A DNA stretch of 64,000 nucleotides, from the NCBI GenBank assembly GCA_036583965.1, contig JAZBQD010000013.1:11369848-11433847 (forward strand), given 5' to 3'. This stretch comes from Prunella strophiata (lineage: Eukaryota > Chordata > Aves > Passeriformes > Prunellidae). The stretch's first letter is position 1; each line of letters starts with the position of its first letter. The notes under the pieces are model-generated. The model saw nothing but the letters and a program-made list of their open reading frames with translations. It had not been told where the DNA came from and made no database searches. Position numbers and translations under genes: made by a program. Shown in pieces: positions 24,301 through 35,584 of the stretch.

Positions 24301-26891
24301 AAAAGCTCCCATCTTCCTCCTGTCAAGCTGGTTATGTAAAGAAAATGTTAATAACTAACAAGAAATCCAGAGAAGCAGCTGCAGGAGCTGGAGCTGAGGA
24401 TGGTGGACTTTGGTCCTTGCCACCTTTCCTGTTGGTGTGGGTGGAAGTGAGGGGTGGAGTTTTCAGTGATGCAGGTGTGAGGGGAGGGGGATCCATAGGG
24501 ATTTTTGCAACAGATGGGTTTAAAATTAAGAGCACAGTTAAAAAACCAGAGCTGTGCCTTCACTGAGTGCTTGGCTCAGGTGGGAGCAGAGCTGGTTTGG
24601 TGTCCTGGGGCTGAAGGGCTTTGCAGGGATCACCTTGTCTGGCCATGATGGGATCACTGAGGTTTATCTTCCCATCTGTCCATCCATCCATTCTTTCCAC
24701 TCCCAGGTTTTCATGCCCAAAAGCTTTTTGCCTCTGCCTGGGGCTCCCTGGAGCTCCGTGGTGGGGTCGTGGTGGGCACCCACAGCCATTCCTGTGCTCG
24801 TTGCAGGTGAAGGCTGAGAAGAGCAGCAGGAACCTGGCCAGGCTCCAGGAGTGCTCGCGCAATGTCAACGAGATGGCAGCAAACGTGGTGGCTTCCACCA
24901 AGTCGGGGCAAGAGCAGATTGAGGAGAAAGGTGAGGGTTTTTTGCAAGGAAAAGGTAGAAAACCCACCCCAAATCCCTTCCTAGCCTGGGTTACACCCCG
25001 AGGTGCCCGTCCAGCTCTGCTTTGGCACGTGAGGGGTGCACTCAGGAGGGGCCCTGCTGTCCCCCACAGACACCATGGACTTCTCGGGCATGTCCCTCAT
25101 CAAGCTGAAGAAGGAGGAGAGGAGGACACAGGTACGGCCCTGAGGTGGATTCAGCGTGGCCGTGGCCCAGGGGCTCCCAGTGCCCCCAGCACGGGTCCCA
25201 GTGCCCCCAGCACGGGTCCCAGTGCCCCCAGCACGGGTCCCAGTGCCCCCAGCACGGGTCCCAGTGCCCCCAGCACGGGTCCCAGTGCCCCCAGCACGGG
25301 TCCCAGTGCCCCCAGCACGGGTCCCAGTGCCCCCAGCACGGGTCCCAGTGCCCCCAGCACGGGTCCCAGTGCCCCCAGCACGGGTCCCAGTGCCCCCAGC
25401 ACGGGTCCCAGTGCCCCCAGCACGGGTCCCAGTGCCCCCAGCACGGGTCCCAGTGCCCCCAGCACGGGTCCCAGTGCCCCCAGCACGGGTCCCAGTGCCC
25501 CCAGCACGGGTCCCAGTGCCCCCAGCACGGGTCCCAGTGCCCCCAGCACGGGTCCCAGTGCCCCCAGCACGGGTCCCAGTGCCCCCAGCACGGGTCCCAG
25601 TGCCCCCAGCACGGGTCCCAGTGCCCCCAGCACGGGTCCCAGTGCCCCCAGCACGGGTCCCAGTGCCCCCAGCACGGGTCCCAGTGCCCCCAGCACGGGT
25701 CCCAGTGCCCCCAGCACGGGTCCCAGTGCCCCCAGCACGGGTCCCAGTGCCCCCAGCACGGGTCCCAGTGCCCCCAGCACGGGTCCCAGTGCCCCCAGCA
25801 CGGGTCCCAGTGCCCCCAGCACGGGTCCCAGTGCCCCCAGCACGGGTCCCAGTGCCCCCAGCACGGGTCCCAGTGCCCCCAGCACGGGTCCCAGTGCCCC
25901 CAGCACGGGTCCCAGTGCCCCCAGCACGGGTCCCAGTGCCCCCAGCACGGGTCCCAGTGCCCCCAGCACGGGTCCCAGTGCCCCCAGCACGGGTCCCAGT
26001 GCCCCCAGCACGGGTCCCAGTGCCCCCAGCACGGGTCCCAGTGCCCCCAGCACGGGTCCCAGTGCCCCCAGCACGGGTCCCAGTGCCCCCAGCACGGGTC
26101 CCAGTGCCCCCAGCACGGGTCCCAGTGCCCCCAGCACGGGTCCCAGTGCCCCCAGCACGGGTCCCAGTGCCCCCAGCACGGGTCCCAGTGCCCCCAGCAC
26201 GGGTCCCAGTGCCCCCAGCACGGGTCCCAGTGCCCCCAGCACGGGTCCCAGTGCCCCCAGCACGGGTCCCAGTGCCCCCAGCACGGGTCCCAGTGCCCCC
26301 AGCACGGGTCCCAGTGCCCCCAGCACGGGTCCCAGTGCCCCCAGCACGGGTCCCAGTGCCCCCAGCACGGGTCCCAGTGCCCCCAGCACGGGTCCCAGTG
26401 CCCCCAGCACGGGTCCCAGTGCCCCCAGCACGGGTCCCAGTGCCCCCAGCACGGGTCCCAGTGCCCCCAGCACGGGTCCCAGTGCCCCCAGCACGGGTCC
26501 CAGTGCCCCCAGCACGGGTCCCAGTGCCCCCAGCACGGGTCCCAGTGCCCCCAGCACGGGTCCCAGTGTCCCCAGCACGGCTCCCAGGATGTTTTTGGGC
26601 GCAGGTGAAGGTGCTGGAGCTGGAGAAGCGGCTGGAGGGCGAGCGGGTGCGGCTGGGCGAGCTGAGGAAGCAGCACTATGGCCTGGCCGGGGCCTGCGAG
26701 GCCGCGCCGGAGGATGGGGAGGCCAGGCCGGCGCCGGCCCCGCGGCGAGGGATCCTGAAGAAACCTCCCATAGCCCAGAAACCCGGCCTGGGGGAGGTGG
26801 GTGCCGGCTGGGGGGGCACAGCGGGCAGGGGGGTGCCCTGGCACCAGCCCTGACTGGCTTTGCCCCTGTCCCCTTCTCGTTGCAGCCCTAG
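8441..26891 (+). CDS. HIP1R: HIP1R (huntingtin-interacting protein 1-related), complete gene with three +1 frame disruptions
   Basis: HIP1R links clathrin coats and phosphoinositide membranes to actin during endocytosis. Coding exons: 8441-8533, 13357-13420, 13845-13988, 14280-14336, 14562-14642, 14731-14807, 15116-15177, 16259-16399, 16860-16917, 17006-17081, 17277-17415, 17496-17554, 17620-17692, 18021-18204, 18347-18435, 19032-19148, 19553-19654, 19904-20098, 20282-20429, 20718-20804, 21083-21190, 21505-21641, 22143-22254, 22376-22434, 22584-22614, 22734-22796, 23251-23351, 24009-24114, 24807-24930, 25070-25131, 26605-26796, 26886-26891. The start MNSIK..VPARVLSRR matches vertebrate HIP1R. 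The exons sum to 3147 bases; after discounting three extra bases this gives 1047 residues, against about 1068 in human. Order: ANTH, coiled coil, THATCH. All exon phases agree except in exons 3, 11 and 23, each one base too long. The protein ends KPGLGEP and lacks the human C-terminal extension. Identification is very secure; whether the reading frame is functional depends on the indels. Confidence 0.96.
8534..13356 (+). other. HIP1R intron 1 with a GC-AG donor
   Basis: Intron 1 runs 4.8 kb and is GC-rich at its start. The donor reads CAG|GCAAGG, so it is GC rather than GT, with the strong flanking match typical of GC-AG introns; the acceptor is CTCTTGCAG at 13356. The join gives DKSQ|AISISKAIN, exactly as in vertebrate HIP1R. 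A direct duplication of roughly 40 bases lies at about 10117-10190 (GTCACAGGGTGCTG repeated). No other gene was recognised inside. Confidence 0.85.
13974..13988 (+). other. HIP1R: +1 frame disruption, HIP1R exon 3
   Basis: Exon 3 (13845-13988) is 144 bases but needs 143 to keep phase between exon 2 (ends in phase 1) and exon 4 (starts GTTCTCCAG in phase 0). The frame is right up to KVLRD (codon GAC 13973-13975). One extra T at 13976, or an equivalent base, displaces the expected G-H-P-N codons. Read literally the protein would diverge at RDWPPQ. The donor AAC|GTGAGT is normal. Confidence 0.85.
16041..16140. repeat. Dispersed repeat, left part, in HIP1R intron 7
   Basis: About 100 bases beginning TTAAATCCTTCC and containing TTTTGGGGTTGGGGTATC, GGCAGAGC and GGTCCCTTTGG. 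They align at roughly 80 percent by eye with 18490-18590. The family was not identified; an LTR or other transposon fragment is possible. Confidence 0.6.
17325..17332 (+). other. HIP1R: +1 frame disruption, HIP1R exon 11
   Basis: Exon 11 is 139 bases between two phase-0 borders, so one base too many. The frame is correct through SALAEHVK. After CC at 17325-17326 one of the bases A17327, G17328 or G17329 is surplus; removing it restores VVVIPEEAPEDEEPE. Read literally the frame would shift to GRCHPRGG. Confidence 0.85.
18208..18296. repeat. 10-bp tandem repeat in HIP1R intron 14
   Basis: A short array of the 10-base unit GGGGTGCCCT and its variant GGGGTGTCCT or TGTGGTGCCC, about nine copies. 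It starts 4 bases after the exon 14 donor. Confidence 0.85.
18490..18740. repeat. Dispersed repeat, longest copy, in HIP1R intron 15
   Basis: The first 100 bases match 16041-16140. The last 90 or so (GTGGGATATCACTTGTACCAGCAGTCATGG-type sequence, then GGAAAGGGGCTCTTGAG) match 20165-20260. This copy therefore links the two others into one element at least 250 bases long. No coding potential. The transposon family is unknown to me. Confidence 0.6.
19844..19888. repeat. 11-bp tandem repeat in HIP1R intron 17
   Basis: Four consecutive copies of the unit GGCAGTGACAG, just before exon 18. Confidence 0.85.
20160..20262. repeat. Dispersed repeat, right part, in HIP1R intron 18
   Basis: Matches the right part of the element at 18640-18740 (GTGGGATATCACT, ACCAGCAGTCATGG, GGCTCTTGAG, TTGTGCCA.TCAC). 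It ends about 20 bases before exon 19. Confidence 0.6.
22143..22160 (+). other. HIP1R: +1 frame disruption, HIP1R exon 23
   Basis: Exon 23 (22143-22254) is 112 bases where 111 (37 codons, as in human) is required between two phase-0 borders. The frame reads E-L-R and then contains one extra base, most simply the A of GAGGACCC near 22152. Discounting it gives PKSLDIKQEELGDMVEKEMA. Read literally a stop appears at the GGT TGA near 22196. Confidence 0.85.
23840..23905 (+). mobile_element. CR1-like LINE 3' end fragment, HIP1R intron 27
   Basis: The pattern CTGGACTCAAAGATCTTAGAG followed by ATCTTTTC...AATTCCATGATTCTGTAAT resembles the conserved 3' terminus of avian CR1 elements (TGGACTxGATGATCTxxxAGG then CCAACxxxxATGATTCTxTG). 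Short and diverged. Confidence 0.5.
25176..26582. repeat. 21-bp minisatellite, 67 units, HIP1R intron 30
   Basis: The unit starts CCCAGTGCCCCCAGCACGG and closes with GT. By coordinate arithmetic there are 66 units from 25176 to 26561 with no visible variation, and a 67th (26562-26582) with two substitutions. It fills nearly all of intron 30 (25132-26604), starting 44 bases after the donor and ending 22 bases before exon 31. Because 21 is a multiple of 3 and the unit has no stop in several frames, it creates long false open frames (heptads GPSAPST, SQCPQHG, VPVPPAR). Retention of the intron in the HIP1R frame would hit TGA at 25141, so the repeat is not translated that way. Confidence 0.98.
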
Positions 26892-27750
26892 GAGCCCCCG
26901 GGCCCACACTCCGCGTTGCCTTCGCGCTGCTGTGCCTTCAGCACCCGGCCTGGAAACAATCCCAAACTGGATGTTTTCTTGAGGAATGGATTTTAGTTTT
27001 TGTTTTCCTTTTTTCTGAACTCTAGAGTGGCGGGGCTCCTGCGCTCCCCAGGCACTGCTGAGTGCTCTCCTCCACCTTCTCCTCTTCCTCCTTCTCTTCC
27101 TCCTCCTCCTTGCCTCCCAACCCGCTCTCCCGGTTTAATTTAATTTGGGGTTCGTTTGGGTTAATTTTTTTTTTGGTTTTTTTTTTTTTTTTAAAGGACT
27201 TTATCAGCACTAGAAGTTTTCAGTAAATGTAGCTCTACTGTACTGCTCAGACCCTTTCCAAGAACTGTGAACTGGTTTTACAGTAGGAAACTGGTGGGCT
27301 TTTCTTGCAACCATTTTTTTAAATTCCCCTTTTTCCAGCCTGAGGAATATTTGACTTTGTTTTGGCGTGGGATCAGCCCTCAGCAGGAAGGGAAACATTT
27401 TGCCTTCCCCAGCACGTGGAGCAGGGCTTTTGTTAGGGAAAAGCAGTTACCAACACACACTGGCAATAAGGATACAACGTTTTTATTTTTTTTTTCCTTT
27501 TCTATTTTTTATTACTACAGCAATGTCAAGGGATCAGTTGCATTATGTTTTATATTTAAGATAATTAGCAGAATTAAATCTAACCGTGGCCTACGGGAGC
27601 CAGGGACTAGAGAAGTCTGCAGCAATAAGGAATTGCTGATGTGGAGAGATGTGGGGGCAGAATCAAAATCCTGTCAGCTGTGTCCTCCCTTGGAGCAACT
27701 ACCAGGATGTAGATTATTAAAGGAGCAATATTTAAAATATTTTTGTGTTG
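26892..27750 (+). other. HIP1R 3' UTR (extent approximate)
   Basis: Sequence after the HIP1R TAG. No canonical AATAAA was found; ATTAAA hexamers occur near 27572 and 27716 and could serve. T-rich runs lie at 27163-27192 and 27479-27494, and a C/T-rich CTCCTCCTC-type segment near 27065-27115. Confidence 0.45.
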
Positions 27751-27859
27751 CTTTGTTGTTGGGGAGGGGGTTGATGACAGGGCCAGGGCCATGACAGGGT
27801 TGGTTGCAGGAAACTGGGCCTGAGCTGTGGCAAAGAGACAGGCAGTAAATTAGCTAAAT

Positions 27860-27957
27860 GTGCATAAATATATCTGTATATACACATAAAAATATATATA
27901 TAGAGAGAGTCCTCTCTATGTATGTGTAGCCATATGTATCTATGGTTCTGCATGTGC

Positions 27958-27993
<36 letters not shown>

Positions 27994-28216
27994 ATATATA
28001 TATATATGTGTATGTGTATGCATTTTTGCATATTTTATGTACCTATGCTGTTATGCACTATATATAAAATGTAATATATAAGAGATAATTATATTTATAT
28101 ATAATTATATATTATTATAGGTATATGATAGGTAATCTAGGTGATTTATAATATATATTAGTACATACTATATACATGTTGCATATATTATTATATATCT
28201 ATTAGATAAAATATAG

Positions 28217-28253
<37 letters not shown>

Positions 28254-28255
28254 AG
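27860..28255. repeat. AT-rich region with (TA)n microsatellites
   Basis: Almost purely A/T with dinucleotide TA runs at about 27960-28006 and 28220-28246 and many degenerate TATA stretches between. It lies in the convergent gap between HIP1R and VPS37B. Confidence 0.9.
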
Positions 28256-31200
28256 GGAGCTATATGATACATAATATCACATGGGTGATAAGACTGAAGC
28301 ATTTAGAGCTCAGCATGACAGGGTGACCACAGCTGCCTTGTGTTTAGGTGGTGACTTGTGAGGGTGCTTGTCATGTTCAGTCAACATTTACATCCCATCC
28401 CTTGTTACCCTCAGGCCCAATTACAATCAAACTTCATAAAAGCCACAGTAAAACCCAGGGCTTTTAATCTCTGTGACTGCCAAGAGGCTGTAAAGCAGTT
28501 AACAAGAATTACAAGTGGCTGTATCTCAGGTAAACACATTTATAAGGCATTCCATTATTTATTTTAGTCTCGTGATGGCCGCAGCTTTCTGAGGTCACAC
28601 ATCCCTGGGCAGGTTTATGGGTCGTGGGCAGGGACAGCAGTGCCAGGGCTGGTTTTTCAGCTCTGAGTGGCCAAAGTGCAGTGCCCACAAGGGCTCTGGG
28701 CTCCCCTGGGTGCTGGTGAGGGCAGCAGCTGCTCTGATCCTGCAGGTGCTGCTGAGGGCAGCCCAGCCCCGAGGCTGATTCCCTGCTCAGCCTTTCCCAG
28801 AGCCCTGGGCAGGGTTCCACAGCCCTGGGGTGGCTGCTGTCACATCAAGTGACAATGACACAGCAGTGACAGGGGCCAGCTCCCTGCTGAGTTTCGTTTC
28901 TTTCAGAGCCCTTTTCTCTCAAGGAAGTTCCTTCTGCAGTAGCTCAGGGTCTATTTATAGACAGTGATAAAGTTCTGTTTGCTGGGAGACTGACGTCACC
29001 CAGCCTCTCACACCATCACACTTCATCCTGGAAATATTGATTAACCAAGAATGCAAACTTCTAAACTCTCACTACCCTAAGTCTAGCCACAGTTCTACTT
29101 AGAGGATTTGTTATATTTAAAGAATTCAAAAATAAAATGTGGCTTTGAGATTGATGCTGTGGCTAAATGGAACTTGTTTACCCCCTCACTGCTGTCACAC
29201 TGATTTACTTAAAACCATCCAGGCCAGCATAATCAAAAGTCTCAAAAAGTAGCAGTACAAATAAAAGCAAGCTCTATAAACCACTTGAAATGTAATCTTA
29301 GTTAATTTTTGTACAAAAATTATTCTTACTGTCCAGTCTAGTTTTTTTTCTTCAGTCCTATACTTTTTTTGGAAAGTGTTTGCTATTTGTAGCTGACAAA
29401 AATACCAGAACAACAAACTGTGTATCTGCAAAGGTTTATTTTGAGATTCCATCAAGACATCCTGTTGTGCAGGATCCAATTTGCTAATGACTTTTAAATA
29501 CCATTATTGTGGCTGTGGAGAGGGGAAGATGTTTCACTCCATGTGCTCCTGAGAACAAATTTGACTCAGTACCTGTAAGAGAAGCAGTGGAAAATAACCA
29601 GGTTGTGAAATAATCCACCTTCTGCTCCCTTCCACCGAGGTGAGTAAAGCACAGTTTATTTTTTCTTGAAGCAGCTTTCAAGCAGGTGTTATCACAGCCC
29701 TCCTGTGGCTCCCTCAGTAGCCAAACCTCCAGTGACCACAGATTAGTTTGAACACCAGCACACAGAGCAGCTGCAGCTCAGCAACAGAGAGCAAAGCTGG
29801 CAAAACACAAGTGTCAGATCACTGGGGGCAAAAAGTGCATTGAAATTAGGCACACAAATAGAAAACAGGCTGGTGCAGGCTCTAGGAAGTCAGGTAAAGA
29901 AACCAAACCACAAAATTTATGCAAAAGTATGTTTTTAAGAGCCCTTGAAGCCATGAAAAGCAGCCACTCCTTTGCAAGAAAAGTTATTTTTCTACTGTGC
30001 CCAACCAGGCATGAATTACAAGAGTTTGGGCAGCAGACTATTTAGGGATGGTATTTCCTGAATGACCTGCTCAGAAAAATTACTGGGGTAACCCAGAAGC
30101 ACCAGCTAATCAAATCATTTAACAAATGCTTCATGGGCATGCAAGGTTAAATAAAAACCAAAAAATACCAAGCTGGTGTGGATTCCCCTCATACCATGTG
30201 AGACAACACACCCCAGGCCAAAAGGCATTTCCAGCATTTTCTCCTCAGCCAGGTGGTCCCATCCAGTGCTGGGAGCTGGAGCCACTTTGTCACCTCCCAT
30301 CCTCCCTCCAGGACTAACAAAGCCCTCAGAAATGAGCCCATCCCCAGCAGTGGTTGCTAGAATAATGTGCAGTTTTAAGTGCACATAGCAAGGTGTGGGA
30401 TTATGTGGTGAGAAGGAAACATTTTTAGCTTTGAAGGAAAAAATAATTCCAACTCATCACCTACAGGAGTGCAGAAAAAGCACCTTTGAGCGGTTTGGAA
30501 ATAATAAGCAGTGTTTAAAAAATAACTTTTAGCTTACAGCAGGATCCAGGGTATGCACTGGCACATCTCCCAGCCTCTGCAGCCTGGATTTGTCCTGCAG
30601 GTAGGGGTAAAAATGCAGTGAGAGCACAGGCTGCCCAGGGCCAGGGTGTCCTGGGGCACAGCCTCAGCAGGGCACCTCTGGAACTCCAGTGGAGACCCAA
30701 AATCTCCCAAAGACCCTTCAAGCAACACGCCCAGTTCCTGGTGCCCAAGTCTGAGAGAGGGGAAGAGGCAAAGCTGTGAAATCCTGGCATGAGGGATGAT
30801 TAATGTACAACCCCAGGGAACTCAAATTACAGGAGCAAGGGCGAGGGAAGGACCTGCAGCCTCCAAAGCCATCTCCAGGGAAGGGACAAGCCAAGGCCAC
30901 AGGGACACTGCAGTGTCCCCAGCACACCTCTTATTGTGGCATTTTGCTTTTTTGTTTCCAACACCCAAGTGCCACCTGAGTCCCCTGCCTGGCAAGGTCT
31001 GACAAGCTGCAGGAGACAGCTCCTTTGCACTGGGAACAATCCCAGCCAGAACAACCTCCCAGGACACCAAGCACAGGGAACAGCCACCAGAAGCCCAGGG
31101 CTGGAACAGGCACAGCTGGAGCTCCACAGCTCAAGCCACAAAACAGAGCAAATTCTTGAAGAGCTGAGCTGAAGAGCTGCAGCTTTTACATAACACCTTC

Positions 31201-34200
31201 CCCTGCCCTCGCCCACCTGCACTGAGTCAGCACAGCAGCTTTTCCTCAGCTGCACCTTCCCTTTCCTGCAGAAGGTTATCCAATCTCTGCAGCCACCACA
31301 AAGGGATCAAGAAACAATTAAAAAAGGGAAGTTCTTCCCTGATCAGTTATTCTGCACTAGGATTTCTATTCTGCATCACTGCTCAAGTGACAGATATCAC
31401 AGAAAATTACATCAGGTCTTTTCTGCCCTCTGACTCATATTCTAAATAACTCTGGTTGACTCATTTCTTCTAACTTGGCTGATATCTAAGATTTTCCTCT
31501 CTTAAAAAAAAAAAAAAAAAAAAGCTTTCTCCCTTCAGCCTTTCTAGGTGATTCTGAACATTCCCACTAGCTAATTGTAGGAAATTAGAAGGAAAGCAAA
31601 GGGGTTTTACCTGACAGACAGCCCACCTACCTCCTTGCCCTGATTACAACAGTGAAATCCACTGTGAGCAAACCCATCCTCTATCAGCTCCATACAAAAT
31701 GGACTCATTATATCCAGTCACTAAAAACACAGCCAACAAGATTTACTATGAATAATTAAAGCACTTCTGCAAATTTTATGTTCTACATCCACCTACAACT
31801 GTGTTTATATTGCTACAGAAAAAAAACCCCATTAGGGCTGAAAATCATTAATATAACTGCACCACGACTGAAGGGAGCCACAAGGGGACAGGACACCAAG
31901 AGATATGCTATTTTATTTAAAATCAGAACACAGTAGATAACAAAGACTTATTATGCAAACAACTCCACTGTATGTTTCACAACTTGCTCAGCATATAAAA
32001 CTGCCCTCATTCAGACAGTCCAGGATCACACAGAGGAACTGTTCAGGCACAGGACGACTCTGCCCCCTCTGAACCCCACGTGCACCACGCAGCTCCACGG
32101 GAGGGTAAGAGAATTGTTGGTCTGAGCTCTGTGTCTACGTCGTGATTCCAGTTTGAGAGGGCAGAGAAGTCCCAGGAGAGGTGGAGACTGAGGCTGTGCA
32201 GGTTGGGGCAGTAATGGGGATGGTGACCTCGAGCAGGCAGTGCCCAGGTGCCTCCTGGCATCCCAGGGCAGCTCCTGCTCCCTCCAGCAGTACCCAGGTG
32301 ACCTGTCTGGATCAGCTGTGCTGGAAAAATCGACTCCACCTTCTCTGGGAGGCAGCCCTGAGTGCAGAGAGCCCCAGCCAGGAGTCAGAACTGCTCCCTG
32401 CAGGCCCAGGTCCAAGTCCCAACTCGCAGAACTGCACACAAGAGACTGGCACAAAGAATGCTGCCCAAAGAGAGCACTTCCAATGCTACCAACACTCTAA
32501 AGCCGTGTTACACATTGTATTTAAAGGATTTTTCTCCACTCCAATTGCTTTGGGGAAGTATATGCTATTTGTAGCAGACACCAAAAATCCTTTTTTATAT
32601 ATATATATTTATTTTTTTTTGGCAAGCATCGTGAGCCACCCCCTCTCAAGTCTCAGCTTGCCTATGGCATTTTAATCTCACTATCTTATAAACAGTGCAA
32701 ATTAGTACAATTCTAAACATCCTAGCCAGAGCAGAATTAATTTATTAGCTATAACAGAACAGGAGAAGCTGTTGAAGGGCAACAGGTTGAAAGCACTGAC
32801 AGCTTTTGCCAGGTTAGTGTTTCATCAAGTTTGTTGCTGGAAGGACTGAACAGCTTTCCACAGTCATTCTTCTCCTTTACCCTTAAACATCACCAGAAGT
32901 CAAGTAAATATTTACAGCTTGTGTGCACACACACACACAAAAATTAATGGCAAAACGTTTTCCATGAGCAGCTGGACTTCAGTTATGAGCTTGCAATAAC
33001 TGAAACATCACATTAGTTACATCAGCTACGTTCAAACTTACCCATCAGTGAAGGCAACTATAAGCTTACAAATAGCAGATACAGCTGTTTTTTCTGAAGT
33101 ATGAGGGTCAGTTTTTTGTAGAAGTCAGTGCTCTCAAAGAGCCCTTAAATTAGAGTTAAGCAATGGCCATTCAAATGATAAAAATGCTAATATTCTAGAA
33201 TTACAATCACAAGTAGTGATCCTAAGGCACATCAGCCACATGCATATGCAATAATGCATTGTTTTGCTTTCAGACAAAAAAATTGCATTAGCTTTGTCTG
33301 TATTTAGTGTGCACAAGAGGTTGTTTTTAGATAAAGTATCCCTGAAAGGTCATTGTTATCACAAAAGTTACCAAAAGACAGAAGATTTAACAAGTAGTAA
33401 AAATAGTTTTGGACTACTAATACCAATAAAGTCTGATACATAAAATGCAGTGCAAATTCACCATACACTTACCTATCACCCCCATGACTTCTGAGGATTT
33501 CCAACCCTCAGAAAAAAAGTTGGCACCTGATAAGTGTAAAATATACCTGGTTGTTTTTATGAAATCTTAGTAAAACTGATTTGGGAGTGTTTTAGTTTTT
33601 GTGTAGCAGGCTCAAAGTATGAATTTCTGTACTCAGACACCACCCTGGGAGCCCCCACCCACTTTAATTCTTTCTAGGACACAAACCTACAGCAGACTCA
33701 TGTCAGATACAACAGCTGCCACCCAAATACCAGCACTAACAGCACAGCAAAGTTACTTTGAAACGAGTCATAATTACCCATGCTTATACAAAGCTTCAGT
33801 GAGAAAATAATACCAAGAAAAGATATCACACTATTAAAAAAAAAAAAAACCAAACAACCACATCCTGTACCATCACTAGATTACAGAAAAAACACACTTT
33901 GCAAACAAATCCAATGCACATTGCTTCACAAAATCCCCCATCTATAAAAACTTGCCAGACTTACACTGGGGAATTGGTTCAGATGCCAGTAACACTGACC
34001 AACCTTCTGCCTTTGTCTGCAGAAGGCAAAACAAGCCAAATGACCATATTCATATTTTCAGAATTGAGAGCTTCCTGTTATGAGCTTAATTTCAGATTAG
34101 TATTTGCTAACCACCACACTCCAGAGGAAATGATTAAGGGACAATCCAGGTCTTACATAAAGGAAAAAAAAAAAATAGATATTCTATTCTGACTGATGTT

Positions 34201-35584
34201 TGTAGTACAAACTTCCAAACAATGTAGTGCATTCCAGCACAGAGATACCAAAATAACTGAAATAACCAGGGGCTTTGACAGATTCTGGACTGATTGATAA
34301 CAAATTCACAGACACATTCTGTGCAAACAACAAGTGTTAAAATTTGCCTCCCCCAATGCTGGATTAAAATACCAGCATGTGTCTGTACCTTAGGCTTCAA
34401 GAGTCACATTGAGAGTGAAATCTGAGCTGCCCTAAAAAGCCTCTCCCATCCAGTGGCAGAAGTTAAGAACGGATTCTGTAAGATGCAAACAGCCACCAAG
34501 GACTTCAAAAGGCTTTTCTTTTTTGCCTTACTTGCAGAGAAACATGAACTGCAAATTCCAGATAGATACACATGCCCCAAACTGCAAAACTAAATGAAAT
34601 GGGAAAGTTAAAAGTAGTTCTGCCAAGTGGGAGACAGAGTTAAGGGATAAAATGAAAGAGTGGAAATTCAAGTGGGCAATTACATGTGAAAATCCAGTAT
34701 TTGATTAAGAAAATACCCTGCCTAGATTCCTGGAATCACATGGTAGCAAAAGCTAAGCACCTGTGTAAAAAAATCATTTCTGTATCCAAGGTGTGGAAAA
34801 GGAGAGAAAACCCAACCGTTAGAAAGAGTCTTAATAGGCAAGGAAATAAAACTGCCTGGTAAAGTGTCTATAAAACCCTAAACTGGCTCTACAAACAGTT
34901 TAGTTTCATTTCAAGAGACCAGGACTTTGAGGGTATCAAGCTATTTAGGAGTGGGAGTAGTGCCTACTTTGATTACACACTAAGGTAACAACTGAAATGC
35001 AGAAATGAAACTCTTGTCCTTTTCCCTGTCTAAACCCCCCCCAGGTGTTCTGACAGGAGTTTCAGCTCAGTGAGCTCTGGAAACGCCGTGCACCTGGCCC
35101 TGGAGGCAAAGGGATGCTGGGGGGGGCCTGTGCACACCCCTTGGCCAGCAGTCAGATATGGTTGTTACCATCCCAACTCTGTCACAGAATTCCTTAGAGG
35201 GACAACCAGCTCCCTGCTTGCCACACACACATCCAGCTGCCATGGGGGTACATCAGAGCACAGGAGGATGCTGATTTACCACCACTGAGGAATTCAGAGC
35301 GTGACTCGGTTTGTAACGCCAGCAAATCCACTGCCAGTGCCTTCCCAATTTGATGGATTTACAGAATTTAGACCTCATCACCTTCCCAGGAAAACCTTGT
35401 CATCACTGACCTTTGCAAACAAACATCATCACATTGAGCAAAGCAATTGCAAACCTCTGTGCCACAGCTCGGCCTTTGTGCTCCATTGTGCAAAGAACAG
35501 AGGCTTCCCATTGCCTGCAGCAAGTCTCTGATGGGGGAAAAGGAAATATAAGCACCAATACAGAAGTCAGGCGCACCCAAATAT
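28256..35584. other. Convergent intergenic gap / probable VPS37B 3' UTR
   Basis: No exon recognised. The part next to 35584 must contain the VPS37B 3' UTR. On the - strand AATAAA signals (seen as TTTATT on +) occur near 32608, 31914, 29656, 29433 and 28557, so the UTR length cannot be fixed. Poly(A) runs lie at 31504-31522 and 33836-33849 and a short CA run at about 32923-32938. Confidence 0.4.

Larger units (their letters stand above)
20718..26891 (+). other. HIP1R: HIP1R exons 20-32: THATCH (I/LWEQ) actin-binding region and tail
   Basis: Exon 20 starts DYLLSRAQAALES. The THATCH five-helix F-actin binding region follows, with HLAGDTIVNGSATAHLAP, SGVKLEVNERILNSCTDLMK, AIRLLVTTSTNLQKEI, QEFYAKNSRWTEGLISASK, GKYEELIVCSHEIAASTAQL and ASTKSGQEQIE. 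Exon 31 supplies the C-terminal latch-like helix VLELEKRLEGERVRLGELRK and a proline/basic tail. Exon 32 adds a single proline codon before TAG. Exon 23 carries one extra base (see separate entry). Confidence 0.94.

Noticed and set aside
24621..26891. 756-codon open frame with GPSAPST repeats, and long frames on both strands across 25.1-26.9 kb
   Set aside because: It reads HIP1R exon 30 out of frame and is open only because a 21-bp stop-free repeat is a multiple of three. Five other frames across the same array are also open.
8441..26891. HIP1R as an old processed or decayed pseudogene
   Set aside because: All introns and splice sites are present and the codons are conserved up to and after each indel. 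Long-standing loss of constraint would leave substitutions and stops elsewhere.
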